A DNA stretch of 64,000 nt, from positions 124,001 to 188,000 of the forward strand of contig JABJPX010000038.1 of NCBI GenBank assembly GCA_018663625.1. The letters run 5' to 3'. This stretch comes from Polaribacter sp. GTDB taxonomy: Bacteria > Bacteroidota > Bacteroidia > Flavobacteriales > Flavobacteriaceae. A model generated the notes under the pieces. The model did no database searches. It saw nothing but the letters and a program-made list of their open reading frames with translations, and was not told the DNA's origin. Each line of letters opens with the position of its first letter. The first letter of the stretch is position 1. Shown piece by piece: positions 17,536-25,843 of the stretch. The translations under genes were made by a program, and so were the position numbers.

Positions 17536-19563
17536 TTGCAAACAACCACCGCACTTTATATATTGCTTGCATTCCTATTGAGTTTGGCAATCGCCTATTA
17601 CCAATACATTCAGGGATCAAAAGACGTGCGTCATAGAAAAATATTTCTATTTTCACTCAGAACATTCAGTATATTTATGTTGCTATTACTGCTGATCAAT
17701 CCAGCAGTTCAAAAAAAAACAATTGAAAACACAAAACCTGTTTTATCCGTTTTAATTGATAACTCAGCATCAACAGCATTTTTCAAAGAAGAAGAAAAGG
17801 TAAAAACCATCCTAGAAGAGCTTGAGACAAATGTTCCATTAAACACCAAATTTGAACTTTCCTACTTTTCTTTTGGAGCATCGGTAAATGTGAAAGATTC
17901 TTTAACATTCGATGCGCCAGTAACAGCAATTTCTGAGGGCATCACTGCAATCAATAAACTGTACAAGAATAAAAAAGGGGCGCTTGTGCTCCTTTCAGAT
18001 GGCAATCAAACAGCTGGGAGTGATTATGAATTTGTTGGTTCTAAAATGCCCATATCTCCAATTGTATTGGGAGATACAGTAAATTATAGTGATCTTCAAA
18101 TTCGCCAATTAAACGTCAATAAATACAGTTACTTAAAACATCAGTTTCCAGTAGAAGTTCATCTTTTTTATAAAGGAGTTGTTCCAATAAGCACCGTATT
18201 TCGGATTGAGAAGAAAGGAAAAACGATATTCAAACAACAAGTTCGTTTTTCAGCATCAGAAAAATCAAAAACAATTCGGACGAATCTCACGGCTACTAAA
18301 GAAGGAATTAATTTTTACAAAGCATCTATTGAAGCTTTCGATACAGAGAAAAACACGAAGAACAATGTCAAAGATTTCTCTATTGAGGTGATTGATGAGC
18401 AAACAAAAATAGCAGTTATTTCTGCTATTTTGCATCCCGATTTGGGAGCTTTAAAGCGGTCTATAGAAAAAGATAAACAACGAACAGTTGATCTGTTTTC
18501 TGTTAAAAATAAAAATATTCAACTAAATGATTATCAATTATTTATATTGTATCAACCAAACAACAACTTCAATAATTTATTCAAAGAGCTAAAAACATTA
18601 AAATCCAATTATTTAGTAATTTCTGGCTCCAATACAGATTGGCCTTTTCTCAACAAACAGCAACTTGGATTTTCTAAAAATGCAATCGCTCAAACAGAAA
18701 ACTATATGGCCAATTATCAGTTTTCATTTCAACCCTTTCTGCAAAAAGATATCGGATTTAATAATTTTCCACCACTAAAAGATCAATTTGGAGAAGTGTT
18801 GCTATCCACCGAAAATCACGTTTTACTAAAACAGCGTGTTTTTGGAGTTGCCTCCGAACAACCTTTATTAGCAACATTTGAGCAAAATAACCAAAAGTCA
18901 GCAGTTATTTTTGGAGAAGGAATTTGGAAATGGCGAGCTGCCAATTATTTGCAAAGTAATTCATTTGAAGGTTTCGATGAATTTACGGGGAATTTAGTTC
19001 AGTTTTTAGCGTCAAACAGCAAACGTAAGCGTTTGGAAGTAAGTCTAGAAAGTCTGTATTTATCCAATGTACCAATACGTATTTCAGCTTTTTATACCGA
19101 TAAAAATTATCAATTCGACCCCAGAGCTTCATTGCTCTTTTCCGTAACCAATACCGTTACAAAGGAACAACAAGAGTTTCCGTTTTCTTTGGCGCATAAC
19201 TCGTTTCAAGTTACTGTAGAAAACTTATCTCCTGGAAGTTACCAGTATACCGTTACTGTGGAGGGTCAGAAAAGTATGGACAGTGGTGTTTTTTTAATTT
19301 CAGAAGCACGCATAGAAGCACAATTTACCAAGGCTAATACAACGAAATTGAATCGATTGGCCAAGAGCACAGGAGGGAAGGTATACCATTCAACTGAAAT
19401 TTTAGAATTGGTTGATGATTTTGTTGATAATGAGGACTATGCAACCCTCCAAAAGACAGTTCTAAAAAAACAGGCTTTAATAGATTGGAAATGGGTGTTA
19501 GCATTACTTCTTATGCTATTAACGATAGAATGGTTTGTAAGAAAATATTATGGAAAAATTTAA
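17536..19563 (+). CDS. VWA-like membrane protein (flavobacterial)
   Basis: 675 residues from a TTG start (17536); the start is chosen because it gives a clean first membrane segment (residues 5-24) and no ATG lies before residue 42. A second membrane segment (about 40-58) follows, then a von Willebrand A-like domain with the MIDAS motif DNSAS (in VLIDNSASTAFF, about residue 76) and LVLLSDGNQTAGSD. The middle is beta-rich and periplasmic, and a final membrane segment precedes the C-terminal KKYYGKI-type tail. The family is common in Bacteroidota but has no assigned function. Followed by the CPXCG gene after 3 bp. Confidence 0.8.
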   Translation: MQTTTALYILLAFLLSLAIAYYQYIQGSKDVRHRKIFLFSLRTFSIFMLLLLLINPAVQKKTIENTKPVLSVLIDNSASTAFFKEEEKVKTILEELETNVPLNTKFELSYFSFGASVNVKDSLTFDAPVTAISEGITAINKLYKNKKGALVLLSDGNQTAGSDYEFVGSKMPISPIVLGDTVNYSDLQIRQLNVNKYSYLKHQFPVEVHLFYKGVVPISTVFRIEKKGKTIFKQQVRFSASEKSKTIRTNLTATKEGINFYKASIEAFDTEKNTKNNVKDFSIEVIDEQTKIAVISAILHPDLGALKRSIEKDKQRTVDLFSVKNKNIQLNDYQLFILYQPNNNFNNLFKELKTLKSNYLVISGSNTDWPFLNKQQLGFSKNAIAQTENYMANYQFSFQPFLQKDIGFNNFPPLKDQFGEVLLSTENHVLLKQRVFGVASEQPLLATFEQNNQKSAVIFGEGIWKWRAANYLQSNSFEGFDEFTGNLVQFLASNSKRKRLEVSLESLYLSNVPIRISAFYTDKNYQFDPRASLLFSVTNTVTKEQQEFPFSLAHNSFQVTVENLSPGSYQYTVTVEGQKSMDSGVFLISEARIEAQFTKANTTKLNRLAKSTGGKVYHSTEILELVDDFVDNEDYATLQKTVLKKQALIDWKWVLALLLMLLTIEWFVRKYYGKI

Positions 19564-19566
19564 ACA

Positions 19567-19749
19567 ATGCTAGAACACTTTTTTCAATGTCCCTACTGCT
19601 GGGAAGAAATTTCGATGTTATTAGATACCAGTGTATCTCATCAAAATTATGTAGAAGATTGCGAAACATGTTGCAATCCAATAGAAATGGACACGCGTTT
19701 TGATGATGGGGAATTAACAGCATTCAATGCGATAAATTTAGAACAATAA
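19567..19749 (+). CDS. CPXCG motif-containing cysteine-rich protein
   Basis: 60 residues. Two CxxC pairs (CPYC near residue 8 and CETC near residue 32, with a further Cys) form a zinc-knuckle as in the PF14255-type CPXCG family. Typically a stand-alone small cytosolic protein with no known role. It lies 3 bp behind the VWA gene and 2 bp before the thioesterase, so all three are probably one operon. Confidence 0.85.
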   Translation: MLEHFFQCPYCWEEISMLLDTSVSHQNYVEDCETCCNPIEMDTRFDDGELTAFNAINLEQ

Positions 19750-19751
19750 AG

Positions 19752-20120
19752 ATGACATTTGACACAAGGCACTGGGTAAAACCGCAAGATTTAAATCCGA
19801 ATGGGACTTTGTTCGGAGGAAGAATATTAGAATGGATTGATGAGGAAATAGGGATGTATACCAGTATTCAGTTAGAAACCCCAAGAACGGCCGTTAAACA
19901 TATGGGTGCTATTGATTTTGTACGTCCTGTACAATTGGGGGCTATTATAGAGATTGGCCTGGAAGTGCAACAGTTTGGCAGTACTTCCATAACCCTTTCC
20001 TGTTTAGTAAGAGATCGCCGCACCCATAAAACAATTATTACGATTGACACCATTGTAATGGTTGCTTTGGATACAAAAGGAAAACCTACAATTCATGGAA
20101 AAAAAATGTTGAATTCCTAA
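19752..20120 (+). CDS. Acyl-CoA thioesterase, hotdog fold (YciA-like)
   Basis: 122 residues. 4HBT hotdog thioesterase hydrolysing acyl-CoA to free acid and CoA. The active-site region is DLNPNGTLFGGRILEWIDE, followed by VKHMGAIDFVRPVQLGAIIEI, as in YciA/BACH enzymes. Substrate chain length cannot be read from sequence. Last gene of the VWA-CPXCG operon by spacing. Confidence 0.88.
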   Translation: MTFDTRHWVKPQDLNPNGTLFGGRILEWIDEEIGMYTSIQLETPRTAVKHMGAIDFVRPVQLGAIIEIGLEVQQFGSTSITLSCLVRDRRTHKTIITIDTIVMVALDTKGKPTIHGKKMLNS

Positions 20121-20196
20121 AAATAGATCAGCCACGCTGTAAACTTTTGCCGAGCTTTATACATCGTTTTCTTTTCGTGAATGAATATTAATTTCG

Positions 20197-20204
20197 TAAA
20201 TTTG
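20197..20204 (+). promoter_or_regulatory. -7 element TAAATTTG upstream of the prohibitin gene
   Basis: TAnnTTTG match 23 bases before the ATG at 20228, giving a short leader and supporting that start. Confidence 0.5.
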
Positions 20205-20227
20205 AAAAAACTTAAAAACAAATAATA

Positions 20228-21058
20228 ATGACGAAGAATCAAGTAGATCTCAACTTTCCAAAAGGAGGAGTTTTCTTAATAATGGTTGCCGTAATCGGAA
20301 TTTTTTTATTTTCTAAATCAACCGTAACTATTGGACCTGGAGAAGGTGGGGTTATTTTTGAAAGCCTTGGAAGTGGTATTGATACCGAAAAAACCTATGG
20401 TGAAGGATTTCACATTATGTTGCCTTGGAATAAAATGATTGTAAGAAAAGTACGTCAGCAATCGATCTCCGATGAAATGAATGTACTTTCTGTGAACGGA
20501 TTGGAAGTAAAAGTAAATGGAACCATTTGGTATGAACCTGAATTTAGTAACTTAGGAAAACTAATCAAAACTAAAGGAGAAGATTATGAACGTGAATTGT
20601 TGGATCCAGCAATTAATGCAGCAGCAAGAAGCGTTGTTGGTCGTTACACACCAGAACAATTGTACTCAAGTAAAAGAGATGTTATTGAACAAGAAATTTT
20701 AGACGAAGTTCAAAAAGTATTAGAAGATCAATTTTTATTGGTAACGAGAGTTTTGGTAGAAGATGTAAAATTGCCAGCAACCATTCGAACCGCCATTGAA
20801 ACGAAGTTAAAACAAGAGCAAGAATCTTTAGAATATGAGTTCCGAATTTCGAAAGCTCAAAAAGAAGCAAAAAGACAAAAAATTGATGCTGAAGGAAAAG
20901 CCATCGCAAACAAAATTTTAAGTGCGTCATTAACGGATAAAATTTTACAAGAAAAAGGAATTGATGCGACTTTAGAGCTTGCTAAATCTCCGAATAGTAA
21001 AGTAGTTGTTATTGGTTCAGGGAAATCTGGAATGCCAATCATCTTAGGGAATCAATAG
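20228..21058 (+). CDS. Prohibitin/SPFH-family membrane protein
   Basis: 276 residues. One N-terminal membrane segment (about 14-31, GGVFLIMVAVIGIFLF), then an SPFH domain with GPGEGGVIFE and the prohibitin-like SSKRDVIEQEI, and a charged coiled-coil (about 190-235, rich in Lys/Glu/Gln). The C-terminus is hydrophobic and short. Family members form ring or cage oligomers at the membrane and hold proteases such as FtsH; the partner here is unknown. Has its own promoter and terminator. Confidence 0.9.
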   Translation: MTKNQVDLNFPKGGVFLIMVAVIGIFLFSKSTVTIGPGEGGVIFESLGSGIDTEKTYGEGFHIMLPWNKMIVRKVRQQSISDEMNVLSVNGLEVKVNGTIWYEPEFSNLGKLIKTKGEDYERELLDPAINAAARSVVGRYTPEQLYSSKRDVIEQEILDEVQKVLEDQFLLVTRVLVEDVKLPATIRTAIETKLKQEQESLEYEFRISKAQKEAKRQKIDAEGKAIANKILSASLTDKILQEKGIDATLELAKSPNSKVVVIGSGKSGMPIILGNQ

Positions 21059-21080
21059 TAAACTTTCCACACATTATTTA

Positions 21081-21108
21081 AAAATCCAGCTTAGGCTGGA
21101 TTTTTTTT
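21081..21108 (+). terminator. Terminator after the prohibitin gene
   Basis: Perfect 8-bp stem, AATCCAGC (21083-21090) with GCTGGATT (21095-21102), 4-base loop, then a run of T. Confidence 0.88.
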
Positions 21109-21152
21109 GTGCCAATGTTATCCGAATGAACGAAACAAAAATCCTTAAATAT

Positions 21153-21230
21153 ATGTTAAATGAAAAAAAGGGTGTAACGAAACAAAAGGGAACCCGTCCT
21201 ATGAGTGTAATTAAATGCTATAAAAAATGA
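21153..21230 (+). CDS. Possible 25-residue peptide, first of a coupled pair
   Basis: ATG at 21153, TGA at 21228-21230. The peptide is basic (7 Lys, 1 Arg). Its stop overlaps the ATG of the next small frame as ATGA, a coupling pattern seen in real operons. No promoter box is visible, and nothing in the peptide is recognisable. It lies between the prohibitin terminator and the terminator at 21407, so some transcript is likely here; whether it is translated is open. Confidence 0.25.
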   Translation: MLNEKKGVTKQKGTRPMSVIKCYKK

Positions 21231-21355
21231 AAATTGAAGAAAAAGGGTTACAAGAAGGTAAGAAAAATTATTCGGCAGAAATAGTTCAGTCAAAAAGAGG
21301 TACTTGGAACGCTCGAAGAAAGTACAACTACAAGTATATTACAACAGTATTTTAA
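21227..21355 (+). CDS. Possible 42-residue basic peptide
   Basis: ATG at 21227 (overlapping the preceding TGA), TAA at 21353-21355. Strongly basic and aromatic C-terminal half (SKRGTWNARRKYNYKY). Not recognised. The region ends at a strong terminator 50 bp downstream, so this may be a small protein gene or the body of a small RNA. Confidence 0.3.
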   Translation: MKIEEKGLQEGKKNYSAEIVQSKRGTWNARRKYNYKYITTVF

Positions 21356-21406
21356 AATAAAAAACCCGAAAATTATATAAGGTTAGTTAGTTATTAATGT
21401 AGGGTT

Positions 21407-21439
21407 CGGTCAGAAACGATGTTTCTGGCCGTTTTTTTT
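21407..21439 (+). terminator. Terminator of the small-ORF transcript
   Basis: 11-bp stem with one G-T pair (21407-21417 with 21421-21431), 3-base loop, followed by eight T. The T-tract is on the plus strand, so it serves a plus-strand transcript and not the minus-strand gene that ends at 21443. Confidence 0.85.
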
Positions 21440-21442
21440 GTA

Positions 21443-22252
21443 CTAATTTTGTTTTCTTTCAGGAATGTTATTGCGTTCAATCTTTCCCTTTTTAAGTGCT
21501 TTATAACTCTCATAACAATCCAATACAGCTTCTATCATCTGTAAGTCAGAGGCTTTTTTAATAAAATACTCCGAATAATTACAATCAGAAAGTAACTCAG
21601 AGAGTTCTTGACTGTCCATTTCTAAATATTCCATCATCACTTCACGATCAAATTTTCCAGCTAACATTTTCCGCAAATCATCTTGTTTCTTTAACTTTTG
21701 AAGTTTCTTTAATTGTTTGGGTTTCTTCCCAAAAAGAGAGTACAAGAAATCTACAGGTTGAAACAGTGCTGCTAATGGAGAAGAGAAGTCTTTTTCTTTT
21801 GGTTTCCCTACCTCATAGGTTTGTGGCAGACCATTGATATGAATTCGTGTAAATTTATCTTTCGGTACTTGTTTGATATCTACTTCTAAAACCCCAATCA
21901 GTTTCATGGAATTGATGATCACTTCTCGCACCTCTTCTGGTTTTTCATAAAGCGCAATCACCAATTCATTACCTTTTAATAAATCGTTGGTAATTTTTAA
22001 TTTGATGGAAGCAAACCCCAAATAGGAAACCAAAATGGTGTCATTTGCTCTGGTTGGCAGTTCAAAAAAACCTTTGTCATTAGTAATGGTTCCTACAACC
22101 GTATTTAAGTTTAGAATATGTGCGGCACTTAAGGAACGTTTACTGGTCCCGTGCACAATTTGACCTTTTAAAGCGGATACTTTTAGTGAGTCTGATTGAG
22201 AAAAACTATTGATTGTAAAAAGAAAAAGGAAACCGAAGAGTATTTTTTGCAT
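21443..22252 (-). CDS. Secreted carboxypeptidase-regulatory-like domain protein
   Basis: 269 residues. Signal peptide 1-18 (ending around FSQS). Residues about 28-110 match a CarboxypepD-regulatory-like domain, with the typical sequence of fold GTITNDKGFFELPTRANDTILVSYLGFASIKLKI, as found at the N-terminus of TonB-dependent receptors. The rest (110-269) is a charged helical region without a known domain and no receptor barrel. Role unknown; probably periplasmic or outer-membrane associated. Confidence 0.78.
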   Translation of the reverse strand: MQKILFGFLFLFTINSFSQSDSLKVSALKGQIVHGTSKRSLSAAHILNLNTVVGTITNDKGFFELPTRANDTILVSYLGFASIKLKITNDLLKGNELVIALYEKPEEVREVIINSMKLIGVLEVDIKQVPKDKFTRIHINGLPQTYEVGKPKEKDFSSPLAALFQPVDFLYSLFGKKPKQLKKLQKLKKQDDLRKMLAGKFDREVMMEYLEMDSQELSELLSDCNYSEYFIKKASDLQMIEAVLDCYESYKALKKGKIERNNIPERKQN

Positions 22253-22473
22253 AGGAACAAATTTAAGAATATTCGGGTATAGATTGGTTAATTATTTGTG
22301 AAAATGAAAAAAAGTGAATATTTTTTATTTCAGAGAAAAAAATAGATATCTCAGGAATTTACGTTACTTCGTGTCGTGTCGGGTGCTAAAATGACGCTTG
22401 GAAAAATATAGCAATATCCATAAAAAGCAAGAAAATTTAAAAAAGAAAATTAAAAGGGGGGAAGTTATAAAAG

Positions 22474-22557
22474 TGCGCACGAGAAGATTCGAACTTCCAC
22501 GTTCTTGCGAACACAGCCCCCTCAAGGCTGCGCGTCTACCAATTTCGCCACGTGCGC
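22474..22557 (-). tRNA. tRNA-Leu (anticodon GAG)
   Basis: 84-base class II tRNA. Acceptor stem GCGCACG/CGTGCGC is perfect, anticodon loop TTGAGGG gives GAG, and the long variable arm (TGTTCGCAAGAACGT) and the TTCGAAT T-loop are clear. The 3' CCA is not encoded. Confidence 0.95.
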
Positions 22558-22570
22558 TTTTATAAAATTA

Positions 22571-22599
22571 AAAAAGTTAAGCACAACGCTTAACTTTTT
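22571..22599 (-). terminator. Terminator between the two tRNA genes
   Basis: Perfect 12-bp inverted repeat, AAAAAGTTAAGC (22571-22582) with GCTTAACTTTTT (22588-22599), 5-base loop. Read on the minus strand it ends in T5 then AATTTTA, so it would stop transcription after tRNA-Lys and before tRNA-Leu. The symmetry allows bidirectional action. Confidence 0.7.
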
Positions 22600-22601
22600 C
22601 A

Positions 22602-22677
22602 TGGTGACCGGGCTGGGGCTCGAACCCAGGACCCTCTCCTTAAAAGGGAGATGCTCTACCAACTGAGCTACCAGGTC
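22602..22677 (-). tRNA. tRNA-Lys (anticodon TTT)
   Basis: 76 bases with an encoded CCA end. D arm GCTC...GAGC, anticodon stem TCTCC/GGAGA around CTTTTAA (anticodon TTT), T arm CTGGG/CCCAG. The acceptor stem GACCTGG against CCCGGTC has one mismatch at pair 5:68 (U against C). Confidence 0.95.
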
Positions 22678-22776
22678 ATGACCTAATTAAATCGAGTGCA
22701 AATATAATATCATTCTTAAAACTTAACGCTATAAAATTGTCTTTTTTTTATCGATATTTGCAGAAACTTCAAAAGA

Positions 22777-23295
22777 ATGAAAATCGTTTTATTAGGGTAT
22801 ATGGCTTCCGGGAAATCGACCATCGGTGTGCTTCTTTCCAAGCAGCTTTCGATGCCTTTTATCGATTTAGATGCGCACATTGAATCCAAAGAAAAAAGTA
22901 CGATCAATGCTATTTTTAAAGAGAAGGGAGAAATCTATTTTCGAAAAATAGAGCATGCCTATCTCACCGAACTCCTGAATTCTGAGGAGCGTTTCATCCT
23001 TTCTTTGGGAGGAGGAACTCCTTGCTATGCAAACAATATGGAGTACATTTTAAAAGCGAGGCAAACCACTTCTTTTTATTTACAAGCAAGTATTGCACTT
23101 TTGGTGGAAAGATTGATTAAAGGTAAAGAAAATAGGCCTTTGGTTAAAGAAATTGGGGATGAGAAGCTGGAAGAATACGTTGCAAAACATCTATTTGAAA
23201 GACGTTTTTTCTACGATCAAGCGCATCATAAAATTACAACAGATCAAAAAGAAACCTTAGAAATTGTATCAGCAATACAAAAAAAATTACATTAG
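22777..23295 (+). CDS. aroK: Shikimate kinase
   Basis: 172 residues. Phosphorylates shikimate at O3 with ATP, the fifth step toward chorismate. Walker A GYMASGKST (7-15), shikimate-binding FIDLDAHIE with Asp33 region, SLGGGTPC, and the LID ENRPLV. Standard size. Its 3' end overlaps the convergent phosphoribosyltransferase by 9 bases. Confidence 0.94.
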   Translation: MKIVLLGYMASGKSTIGVLLSKQLSMPFIDLDAHIESKEKSTINAIFKEKGEIYFRKIEHAYLTELLNSEERFILSLGGGTPCYANNMEYILKARQTTSFYLQASIALLVERLIKGKENRPLVKEIGDEKLEEYVAKHLFERRFFYDQAHHKITTDQKETLEIVSAIQKKLH

Positions 23296-23790
23296 ATAGG
23301 CAATGGTTTCATTTTCGTTAAACTCTACCACTACGTGTTCTTTGATAGAAGTAGACAATGAGATTCCTTTAAAATCTGCCTTTATAGGATATTTTTTATG
23401 ATTTCGATTTACTAAAACTGCTGTTTTAAATCTTTTTAAAGGAACGTTTAAAAAATGTTTAACAGCATAGATTAAAGTAGCTCCAGAATTGAGAACATCA
23501 TCTACCAAAACAATCGATTTATTTTTATAATCTTCTTCACTTAAAGTGGTAGAAACTGTGTCTAAGGGATTCTTTTTATTGATTACAATCTCACATAACG
23601 TTGTTTTAATGTCTGAAATTTGGTTTAAATCCCTCACGATTTCTTTAGCAAAAAGCAAACCATTCCCAACAATTCCGACAATAATAACTTCTTTCTCGTT
23701 GGAATTACTTTCTAAAATTTGATAAGCAATTCTCCGTGTTTTTTGCGACACCGCTAAGGTGTTTAGAATAATGTTTTTTGTATCAGTCAT
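23287..23790 (-). CDS. Phosphoribosyltransferase (PyrR/type I fold)
   Basis: 167 residues. The PRPP motif VLVDDVLNSGATLIY is clear, in a type I phosphoribosyltransferase fold with the loop IVGNGLLFAKEIVRDL. It resembles PyrR or a hypoxanthine/uracil transferase, but pyrR function is not shown: no attenuator is visible nearby. Starts inside the end of the S4 gene (8-base overlap), so both are one operon. Confidence 0.85.
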   Translation of the reverse strand: MTDTKNIILNTLAVSQKTRRIAYQILESNSNEKEVIIVGIVGNGLLFAKEIVRDLNQISDIKTTLCEIVINKKNPLDTVSTTLSEEDYKNKSIVLVDDVLNSGATLIYAVKHFLNVPLKRFKTAVLVNRNHKKYPIKADFKGISLSTSIKEHVVVEFNENETIAYLM

Positions 23791-24172
23791 CTTGGTTTTC
23801 TATATCTTCTATATCTCTATAATCTTCTATATCACGTCGGTCCTTTTTTGTAGGGCGTCCAGTTCCTTGTTTTCGGTAATGATCTTTCGCAAATTTAAGC
23901 ATTTCGTTTTTCTCAAAAGCCTCTTTTGGAGTGACATCTTTTCGATATAAATCCACAATTTTTGCGCCTACACGACTCTCTGGTAAATCTAAAACTTTAA
24001 ATTGATAATTGATTTGATTTTTTCGCACCAAAAGAAGCTCGTTTCCAAAGACTTCTTTAGACGGTTTTATATTGGCGTCGTTTATCTTTACATGGCCTTT
24101 TTTACAGGCTATTGTAGCGATATTACGGGTTTTGTAAACCCGAATGCACCATAGATATTTGTCAATTCTCAT
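23783..24172 (-). CDS. S4-domain RNA-binding protein (Hsp15-like)
   Basis: 129 residues. The S4 fold is at the N-terminus (MRIDKYLWCIRVYKTRNIATIACKKGHVKINDANIKPSKEV, residues 1-41). Hsp15/HslR binds free 50S subunits carrying nascent chains in E. coli; the role here is inferred. The C-terminal 30 residues are a charged tail (YRDIEDYRDIEDIE type) that is unusually repetitive. Upstream gene of the phosphoribosyltransferase. Confidence 0.86.
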   Translation of the reverse strand: MRIDKYLWCIRVYKTRNIATIACKKGHVKINDANIKPSKEVFGNELLLVRKNQINYQFKVLDLPESRVGAKIVDLYRKDVTPKEAFEKNEMLKFAKDHYRKQGTGRPTKKDRRDIEDYRDIEDIENQDD

Positions 24173-24252
24173 AAAAATTGTTAAAAAAGTACTTTTGCCT
24201 TTTTACAAAGGTATTAAATTGCTAAATTGCGACACCAAATTAAGACGAATAA

Positions 24253-25140
24253 ATGAATAAATTAAAAAATATTTTTGCACTTTGTATCCTAAGTGTTTTT
24301 GCATATGCATGTGGCAATTCAGATACGACTCCTATTGAGGTATTTGATAATGAAGCACAAGCACTCATTGACAAAGACTCATTATCGATTTTCTTTACCA
24401 AACATTACTATGATACAGCGGTTGATTCTGTAAAAACTTTAGTGGCCGGTGCAACACCGCTTTCTGAAGATGCGAATCTGAAGACCATGAATGTAACAGA
24501 AAATGAAATTGAATATGAGTTGTATTATTATATAGCGGAACCAGAACATGTTGGTACACCAACAATAGACAAAGGTTCTCCAACCTCTTTAGATTCTGTT
24601 TTTGTAAAGTATGAAGGGTTTCGAATTAATGGAACCGATAGTATTACTCCAAGATTTGAAATCAGAGAAATACCAATCTGGTTTACTTTAAACTCAGTAA
24701 TTAGAGGATGGTCTTATGGGTTTACCAATTTTAAAAATGGAGATAATATAACCGATAACGGACCCATTACTTATGAAAATGAAGGTAAGGGTATTTTATT
24801 CATTCCTTCAGGTTTAGCTTATGGAAATTCGGGTACCACCGGTTCCATTCGTTCCAACGAAAACTTAATCTTTTACATCCGTTTATTTGATTTTGTAAAA
24901 GACACAGATCATGATAATGACGGAATTCCTTCTTGGTTAGAAGATCCTGACGGAGACGGTGATCCAAGAAATGATGATACCAACGGTGACTTTTTTGTTA
25001 ACTATTTAGATGGCGATGATGACGGGGATGGCGTAGCTACAAGAGATGAAGATGCTAATGGTGATGGAAATCCAGCAAATGACTTTAATGATCCTGACAA
25101 CCCGACATTAGCGGATTACTTAAATCCATCGATTAATTAA
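24253..25140 (+). CDS. FKBP-type peptidyl-prolyl isomerase lipoprotein with acidic repeat tail
   Basis: 295 residues. Lipoprotein signal with lipobox FAYAC (Cys20). FKBP domain about residues 105-215, with the IRGWSYGFTNFKNGD and GKGILFIPSGLAYG stretches. The last 79 residues (217-295) are calcium-binding-like repeats (DTDHDNDGIPSWLEDPDGDGD and similar DxDxDG units), as in thrombospondin type 3 segments. The FKBP part probably assists folding of periplasmic or outer-membrane proteins; the tail may need Ca2+. Ends in a strong terminator. Confidence 0.87.
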   Translation: MNKLKNIFALCILSVFAYACGNSDTTPIEVFDNEAQALIDKDSLSIFFTKHYYDTAVDSVKTLVAGATPLSEDANLKTMNVTENEIEYELYYYIAEPEHVGTPTIDKGSPTSLDSVFVKYEGFRINGTDSITPRFEIREIPIWFTLNSVIRGWSYGFTNFKNGDNITDNGPITYENEGKGILFIPSGLAYGNSGTTGSIRSNENLIFYIRLFDFVKDTDHDNDGIPSWLEDPDGDGDPRNDDTNGDFFVNYLDGDDDGDGVATRDEDANGDGNPANDFNDPDNPTLADYLNPSIN

Positions 25141-25163
25141 CAAAATCATTATTTTTACAATAC

Positions 25164-25199
25164 AAAAAAAGCGCTTGAAATTCTTCAAGCGCTTTTTTT
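25164..25199. terminator. Bidirectional terminator between FKBP and barrel genes
   Basis: Perfect 9-bp GC stem GCGCTTGAA (25171-25179) with TTCAAGCGC (25184-25192), flanked by A7 on one side and T7 on the other, so it works for both converging genes. Confidence 0.92.
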
Positions 25200-25216
25200 A
25201 TGTTAGAATGTTTCTT

Positions 25217-25831
25217 TTAGAAACGATACGACAATCCTACAAGTACTTGATTTACTCGAGTGTCAAATTCAATACTAGATGTTTCATCTAAAAAACGAGA
25301 CTCAATATCGTTGAAACCTCTTTCCAAACGCACATCAATTCCTAATTTCCCAAATTCAATTCCAGCACCTATCTGGAGTCCAACGGTAAAACCGTCTCCA
25401 GTTACCTCTGAAATATCACTCACGTCAAAACCTTGCGCTAAAACATATTGAAAACTAGGCCCAATAAATATATTTCCAACGCCAAAGAACTTTTTACCGA
25501 ACAATACAGGAATATCAATTTTTTGAAAACTAAAATCTGTTTGAAGTGCATTTGCACCAATTCTTGCTGGAGAGTAAGTAATGCTGCTCTCTAAATTTGT
25601 ATATACCAACTCAGGTCTAATGTAAAGTCCCAATACAGGTATCTTTGCTCGCAACCATATTCCTGCGTGGTATCCTGTTTTACTTTCTGCTCCTTTAAAA
25701 ACATTTTCAGTAACCGCAATAATAGATTCCGAATTATAATTTACACCCCCTTTAATTCCAAAATGGAGTTGTGCATTAGTGGTTTGACCAAAAGCAAATA
25801 CTAAACAAATGATTAAAATTACTTTTTTCAT
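25217..25831 (-). CDS. Outer-membrane beta-barrel protein (PorT/OMP_b-brl_2 type)
   Basis: 204 residues. Signal peptide 1-20 ending ...TTNAQ. The rest is alternating beta strands (HFGIKGGVNYNS, GYHAGIWLRAKIP, LYIRPELVYTN, IFIGPSFQYVLAQG, LGIDVRLERGFN) ending in the C-terminal aromatic LVGLSYRF, as expected for a small eight-stranded barrel. 12 bp behind the transketolase gene on the same strand. Function unknown. Confidence 0.82.
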   Translation of the reverse strand: MKKVILIICLVFAFGQTTNAQLHFGIKGGVNYNSESIIAVTENVFKGAESKTGYHAGIWLRAKIPVLGLYIRPELVYTNLESSITYSPARIGANALQTDFSFQKIDIPVLFGKKFFGVGNIFIGPSFQYVLAQGFDVSDISEVTGDGFTVGLQIGAGIEFGKLGIDVRLERGFNDIESRFLDETSSIEFDTRVNQVLVGLSYRF

Positions 25832-25843
25832 AATATATAATTT

